Source of the DNA: an uncultured Litoreibacter sp.
GTDB lineage: Bacteria > Pseudomonadota > Alphaproteobacteria > Rhodobacterales > Rhodobacteraceae
Assembly (NCBI GenBank): GCA_937928335.1
Contig: CALFWN010000381.1
Span: 1 to 7,981, forward strand
DNA: 7,981 nt
Direction of reading: 5' to 3'
Position 1 is the first letter of the stretch. Every line of letters starts with the position of its first letter. Shown piece by piece: positions 4,708 through 7,981 of the stretch. A model generated the notes under the pieces. The model was not told the origin of the DNA. It saw only the letters and a list, made by a program, of their open reading frames with translations, and did no database searches. The position numbers were made by a program, and so were the translations under genes.

Positions 4708-6776
4708 CCCAACCTGTTCGGCTGGAACGCCACGGCGCGCTGGCGCTGATCGTGGTCCACAACCCGCCTGTCAACGCGCTCAGCGCGGCTGTGCGGCAAG
4801 GTCTTGAGGCCTGCCTGCACGAGGCGATGGAGGATGCGGATATCAGCGCCGTGCTGCTTGCAGCTGACGGGCGGACATTTCCGGCAGGGGCCGATATTTC
4901 GGAGTTCAACAGCCCCCCGCAAGCGCCTGCACTGGGCGATCTGTGCAATATGATCGAAACCTCTGAGAAGCCGGTGGTGGCCGCGCTGCATGGCACGGTG
5001 CTGGGCGGCGGGCTTGAGCTGGCGATGGCGGCGCATTACCGGGTGGCCGAAGAGACCACGCTGCTGGGCCTGCCGGAGGTGAAGCTGGGGCTTTTGCCCG
5101 GTGCGGGCGGCACCCAGCGCACGCCGCGGCTGGTGGGGATCAAAGTGGCGCTCGACATGATGCTCAGCGGCCTGCCGATCAAGGCGGTAGATGCCGACCG
5201 GCTTGGCCTGATCGACAAGGTGAGCCCTTTGAAGACCCTGCGTGTCGACGCCGCCGCCCTTGCTGCCGAGATGCGCGATGTCAGGCGGACCCGCGATGCG
5301 CGCTCGCAATTTGAAGATGGCGCGGCCTGCATGGCCGACATTGCCGCGCGGCGCTCGGTGCCGGGCCGCCCGCTGGCCTCGCGCAAGATCATCGACTGCG
5401 TGGAAGCGGCGCTGCTGGTGCCCTTCGAGATCGGGCTCGACATGGAGCGCGACGCTTTCACCGAATGTCTGGCCTCGGATGCTTCCGCCGGGCTGCGGCA
5501 CGCGTTCTTTGCAGAGCGGCACGCCACCAAATTCCCCGAACTGGCCCAGGCCAAACCGCAACAGGTGGACACGGTCGGCGTGGTGGGCGCGGGGTTGATG
5601 GGCAGCGGCATCGCGATGGCCTGTCTGGATGCGGGCTTTGCCGTCACCGTGGTCGAGCAGGGCGAGGCGGGGGTTACGGGCGCGTTGGCGCGGATCGGGG
5701 CGCTTTACGAGAAAGGTCTGGCCAAGGGGCAGATGGGCGAGGGGGCGTTGACCGACCTCAACCTGACCACCGGAATGGAGGCGCTTGGCACGGCTGATCT
5801 GATCATTGAATGCGCCAGCGAAGATGCGCAGGTGAAGCGTGATATCTTCACCAGACTTGGGCTGGTCGCCAAGCCGGGGACGGTTCTGGCCAGCAATACC
5901 TCCTACCTTGATCTGGAGCCGCTGGCCCGTGCGTCGGGCCGGATGCCCGATGTGCTGGCGCTGCATTTCTTTGCACCCGCGCACCGCATGTCACTGGTCG
6001 AGATCGGCGTGCCTGACGCCGCCAATGCGCAGGCTGTGGCCACGGCGCATGGGCTGGCCAAGGTGCTGGGCAAGACCCCGGTGCGCAGCACTGCCGCTCC
6101 GGGGCTGATCGGCAACCAGATGCTGACCGCCTATCGCGCGACGGCGGACCGGCTGCTGTTGCGCGGCGCGCAGCCCGCGCAGGTCGATGCGGCGATGCGC
6201 AGTTTCGGGATGCCGATGGGACCCTATGAGGCGCAGGATTATTCCGGGCTGGACATTGCCTGGGCGCGGCGCAAGGCGATGAAAAACCCCGACCCCGAGG
6301 CTCTGCTGCTGCCCGACATTCTGTGCGAGGCCGAACAGTTCGGGCGCAAGTCGGGCAAGGGCTATTACGTCTATAACAGCGAAGGCAAGCGCGGCGCGGC
6401 GAACCCCGAGATGCTGACCATGCTGGCCGGTGAGCGGCGGATGCGGCCTTTGGCCCGGCTGGCGATCACGCCGGAGCTGATACAGGACCATCTATTGGTG
6501 GCGCTGATCAATGCGGGCGCGGGCCTGCTGGAGGCGGGCACCGCCGCAAGGCCCGGCGATATCGACGTGGTGATGGTGCATGGGTTCGGCTATCCGCGCC
6601 ACAAGGGCGGGCCGATGCATCAGGCCGATGCGCTGACCCCGTTCGAGGTGGCGCGGCGGATCAACCTCTACGCGCAGGCCGATCCGGCGCATTGGCATCC
6701 CGCGCCGCTGCTCAGCCGTCTGGCCGCCGAGCGGATGCGATTTTCGCAGTATGGCGCGGCGGGAATGCAAAAATAA
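4704..6776 (+). CDS. Bifunctional enoyl-CoA hydratase/3-hydroxyacyl-CoA dehydrogenase (FadB/FadJ-like)
   Basis: A 690-aa beta-oxidation protein of usual length. The N-terminal crotonase domain (about 1-190) has the oxyanion-hole segment AGADISEF (61-68), GGGLELA with Glu105, and LPEVKLGLLPGAGGTQR with Glu125; the two glutamates are the expected hydratase acid/base pair. The NAD domain (about 287-465) starts with VGVVGAGLMGSG (291-302) and has NTSYLD and LHFFAPAHRMSLVEI, whose His421 and Glu433 form the dehydrogenase catalytic pair. The C-terminal 3-hydroxyacyl-CoA dehydrogenase domains include MRSFGMPMGPYEAQD and a second repeat ending with FGYPRHKGGPMHQAD. It should hydrate trans-2-enoyl-CoA and oxidise (S)-3-hydroxyacyl-CoA with NAD+. 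GNQ (470-472) stands where most relatives have GNR. It is co-transcribed with the kinase (ATGA overlap). No thiolase follows, so the 3-ketoacyl-CoA would be cleaved by an enzyme encoded elsewhere. Confidence 0.95.
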   Translation: MTQPVRLERHGALALIVVHNPPVNALSAAVRQGLEACLHEAMEDADISAVLLAADGRTFPAGADISEFNSPPQAPALGDLCNMIETSEKPVVAALHGTVLGGGLELAMAAHYRVAEETTLLGLPEVKLGLLPGAGGTQRTPRLVGIKVALDMMLSGLPIKAVDADRLGLIDKVSPLKTLRVDAAALAAEMRDVRRTRDARSQFEDGAACMADIAARRSVPGRPLASRKIIDCVEAALLVPFEIGLDMERDAFTECLASDASAGLRHAFFAERHATKFPELAQAKPQQVDTVGVVGAGLMGSGIAMACLDAGFAVTVVEQGEAGVTGALARIGALYEKGLAKGQMGEGALTDLNLTTGMEALGTADLIIECASEDAQVKRDIFTRLGLVAKPGTVLASNTSYLDLEPLARASGRMPDVLALHFFAPAHRMSLVEIGVPDAANAQAVATAHGLAKVLGKTPVRSTAAPGLIGNQMLTAYRATADRLLLRGAQPAQVDAAMRSFGMPMGPYEAQDYSGLDIAWARRKAMKNPDPEALLLPDILCEAEQFGRKSGKGYYVYNSEGKRGAANPEMLTMLAGERRMRPLARLAITPELIQDHLLVALINAGAGLLEAGTAARPGDIDVVMVHGFGYPRHKGGPMHQADALTPFEVARRINLYAQADPAHWHPAPLLSRLAAERMRFSQYGAAGMQK

Positions 6777-6805
6777 TCTTGCAAAGCCGGGCAGGGATTG
6801 CGAAC

Positions 6806-6823
6806 CTGTGGCATCTGCTACAG
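6806..6823. repeat. 18-bp imperfect dyad between two transcription units
   Basis: CTGTGGCA (6806-6813), a TC centre and TGCTACAG (6816-6823) form an inverted repeat with one mismatch (a G-U pair in RNA). It overlaps the next palindrome by two bases. The 2-nt centre is too short for a stable RNA hairpin, so a DNA-binding site is likelier than a terminator. I see no T tract or other clear terminator after the hydratase/dehydrogenase gene. Confidence 0.35.
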
Positions 6824-6835
6824 AATACGTATTCT
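6822..6835. promoter_or_regulatory. Perfect 14-bp palindrome, candidate LacI-family operator
   Basis: AGAATACGTATTCT is a perfect palindrome centred on CG, the typical layout of LacI/GalR-family operators. It lies 79 bp upstream of a solute-binding-protein gene whose family is often controlled by such repressors. The regulator gene is not in the window. Operator function is inferred from symmetry and position. Confidence 0.55.
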
Positions 6836-6874
6836 CTTGAGGTAATTGCGTGTTTTCAGGCGAAATACAACGAA

Positions 6875-6898
6875 GCGGCGCAAAGGTTTTCGCGCCGC
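6875..6898 (+). other. GC-rich hairpin in the leader of the solute-binding-protein gene
   Basis: GCGGCGC (6875-6881) and GCGCCGC (6892-6898) are perfect 7-bp arms around a 10-nt loop AAAGGTTTTC. The hairpin ends 5 bases before the Shine-Dalgarno region AGGGAGA (about 6902-6909). It could stabilise the mRNA 5' end or tune translation, and no T run follows, so it is not an intrinsic terminator. Function is speculative. Confidence 0.4.
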
Positions 6899-6914
6899 AC
6901 ACAGGGAGAACCAC

Positions 6915-7981
6915 ATGAAACATCTCAAAATTGCACTGCTCAGCGGCGTTGCAGCCTTTGCGCTTGCCTCCACCGCCTATGCGGACGGTCATGCCTGCGA
7001 TATCGGCGAAGGCCGCGTCAGCATCATCGGCAATGAATTCCCGGCCATCCAGACATTGGGTGCGGGGGCTGCGGCCTGCGCCTCGGACAAGGCAGAGGTC
7101 ACGGCCAACCTCACCAAGGAGCACAAGAATATCCAAGTGCCCGGCATGACCAACAACCCGGCGGAATACTCGGTCGCGATCATCTCGAACGGCTCCATCG
7201 CGCCGCTGATGACCGACAACCTGATCCGCCCGCTGGACGACCTGATCGCCGCGCACGCGCCCGACCTGCCTGCGCAGCAAAAGATCACGCTGGACGGCAA
7301 GGTGATGGCCGTGGCTTTCATGGCCAATGCGCAGCACATGGTCTACCGCTCCGACATTCTGGCAGAGGCTGGTCTGGAGGCGCCGAAATCCTACGAAGAC
7401 GTTCTGGCCAACGCCAAGGTCCTGCGTGACAAGGGCATCATGGAAAACCCTGTCGGCGGCGCTTATTCTGCGGGCTGGGGCATCGGGCAGGAATTCAACA
7501 ACATGTTCATCGGGCATGGTGGCGAGTTCTTCAAAGCCGGCACGGCCGAGCCGAACATCAACAACGAGAAGGGCGTGGCAACGCTTGAGATGATGAAGGC
7601 GCTGTCGGAATATATGAACCCCGATTTCCTTGCGCTGAACAACAACGAGATCTCTGCCGAATGGAAAGCGGGCAATGTCGCCATGCTGCAAATGTGGGGC
7701 TCGCGGACACCTGCGCTGCTGGACCCCGAGGGCTCCGTTGAAGGCGTGGCTGAAAACACCGCGCTGACCGGCCCGATGATGGTGGGTGACAGCGGGACAC
7801 CGGCAACCACCCTTTGGTGGGACGGCTGGACCATTGCCTCCAACGTCTCTGATGCGGATGCGGAAGCCTCCTTCAAGGCGATGATGGCGTCGATTGACCC
7901 ATCCATCCTTGAGCAAGAGGGCGTGAACGAGCAGGCGGTCTGGCTGATCGAGGGCTACGAGCCCACCAACCTGTCCGAGGG
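6915..7981 (+). CDS. ABC transporter solute-binding protein (extracellular, carbohydrate type), 3' end outside window
   Basis: The frame from ATG 6915 stays open to the window edge: 355 complete codons without a stop. AGGGAGA lies about 5-6 bases before the start. A classic Sec signal peptide is visible: MKHLKIALL, a hydrophobic AVAAFALAS-like core, then TAYA/DGHACD with likely cleavage after Ala23. No lipobox is seen, so the mature protein should be soluble in the periplasm. Mature features fit the family-1 extracellular solute-binding fold: an early loop with Cys28 and Cys55 (possible disulfide), PLMTDNLIRPLDDLI, the VYRSDILAEAGLEAPKSYEDVL segment typical of sugar-binding proteins, AEWKAGNVAMLQMWGS and TLWWDGWTIAS near the C-terminal lobe. 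Permease and ATPase genes would be expected further right. The ligand is not readable from sequence; sugar or polyol is the likeliest class. Confidence 0.9.
   Translation, partial: MKHLKIALLSGVAAFALASTAYADGHACDIGEGRVSIIGNEFPAIQTLGAGAAACASDKAEVTANLTKEHKNIQVPGMTNNPAEYSVAIISNGSIAPLMTDNLIRPLDDLIAAHAPDLPAQQKITLDGKVMAVAFMANAQHMVYRSDILAEAGLEAPKSYEDVLANAKVLRDKGIMENPVGGAYSAGWGIGQEFNNMFIGHGGEFFKAGTAEPNINNEKGVATLEMMKALSEYMNPDFLALNNNEISAEWKAGNVAMLQMWGSRTPALLDPEGSVEGVAENTALTGPMMVGDSGTPATTLWWDGWTIASNVSDADAEASFKAMMASIDPSILEQEGVNEQAVWLIEGYEPTNLSE

Noticed and set aside
4641..5984. Long - strand open frame (447 codons) inside the hydratase/dehydrogenase gene
   Set aside because: Antisense shadow of a clear enzyme gene, with low-complexity Arg/Gln/His-rich composition and no recognisable motif.
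6777..6805. Intrinsic terminator after the hydratase/dehydrogenase gene
   Set aside because: No stable hairpin followed by a T tract could be found; the nearby dyads look like DNA-binding sites.
6492..7916. Long - strand open frame (474 codons) opposite the hydratase/dehydrogenase end and the solute-binding-protein gene
   Set aside because: It is antisense to two well-supported genes, spans their intergenic region, and its Arg/His-rich translation matches no family; it is a by-product of high GC.

Overview
The window reads as chromosomal DNA of an alphaproteobacterium, most likely Rhodobacterales (Roseobacter/Paracoccus type). The support is high GC with strongly GC-biased third codon positions, compact ATGA/TGATG gene overlaps, and protein sequences resembling that group. 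The taxonomic call is inference from style and family recognition, not a search result. I see no mobile element, CRISPR array, tRNA or rRNA.

Layout, left to right. (1) Positions 1-95, + strand: the last 30 codons of an OsmC-family protein, convergent with the next block. A symmetric hairpin (90-109) carries the stop codons of both converging genes. (2) Positions 104-2299, - strand: a sulfane-sulfur block. In transcription order it holds an ETHE1/Blh-type persulfide dioxygenase (289 aa), two half-size YeeE/YedE membrane proteins and a DUF442/TIGR01244 sulfur-transferase/phosphatase-like domain. Three adjacent small inverted repeats precede the dioxygenase gene. (3) Positions 2359-3579, - strand: an acyl-CoA dehydrogenase of the ACAD10/ACAD11 type. 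(4) Positions 3670-6776, + strand and divergent from (3): an ACAD10/11-type phosphotransferase (kinase) overlapping by 4 bp a 690-aa FadB/FadJ-like enoyl-CoA hydratase/3-hydroxyacyl-CoA dehydrogenase. (5) Positions 6915 to the window end, + strand: the first 355 codons of a secreted ABC-transporter solute-binding protein, preceded by a perfect 14-bp palindrome of the LacI-operator style and a leader hairpin.

How the genes may work together. The sulfur block would import or handle reduced/sulfane sulfur (YeeE/YedE pair), move it (DUF442) and oxidise glutathione persulfide to sulfite (dioxygenase). OsmC next door is a thiol peroxidase family with a plausible link to reactive sulfur. The middle block pairs a kinase and a dehydrogenase that are fused in animal ACAD10/ACAD11 and are separate genes (LvaA, LvaC) in the Pseudomonas putida levulinate pathway. 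Together with a hydratase/3-hydroxyacyl-CoA dehydrogenase it could turn 4-hydroxyacyl-CoA via a 4-phosphoacyl-CoA into 3-hydroxyacyl- and then 3-ketoacyl-CoA. That pathway reading is inference from family membership and gene order. The final gene probably begins an unrelated carbohydrate-uptake operon.

Nothing here is a wholly unknown system. The most interesting items are the split ACAD10/11 module, the exploded Blh-type sulfur operon and the palindromic regulatory sites.
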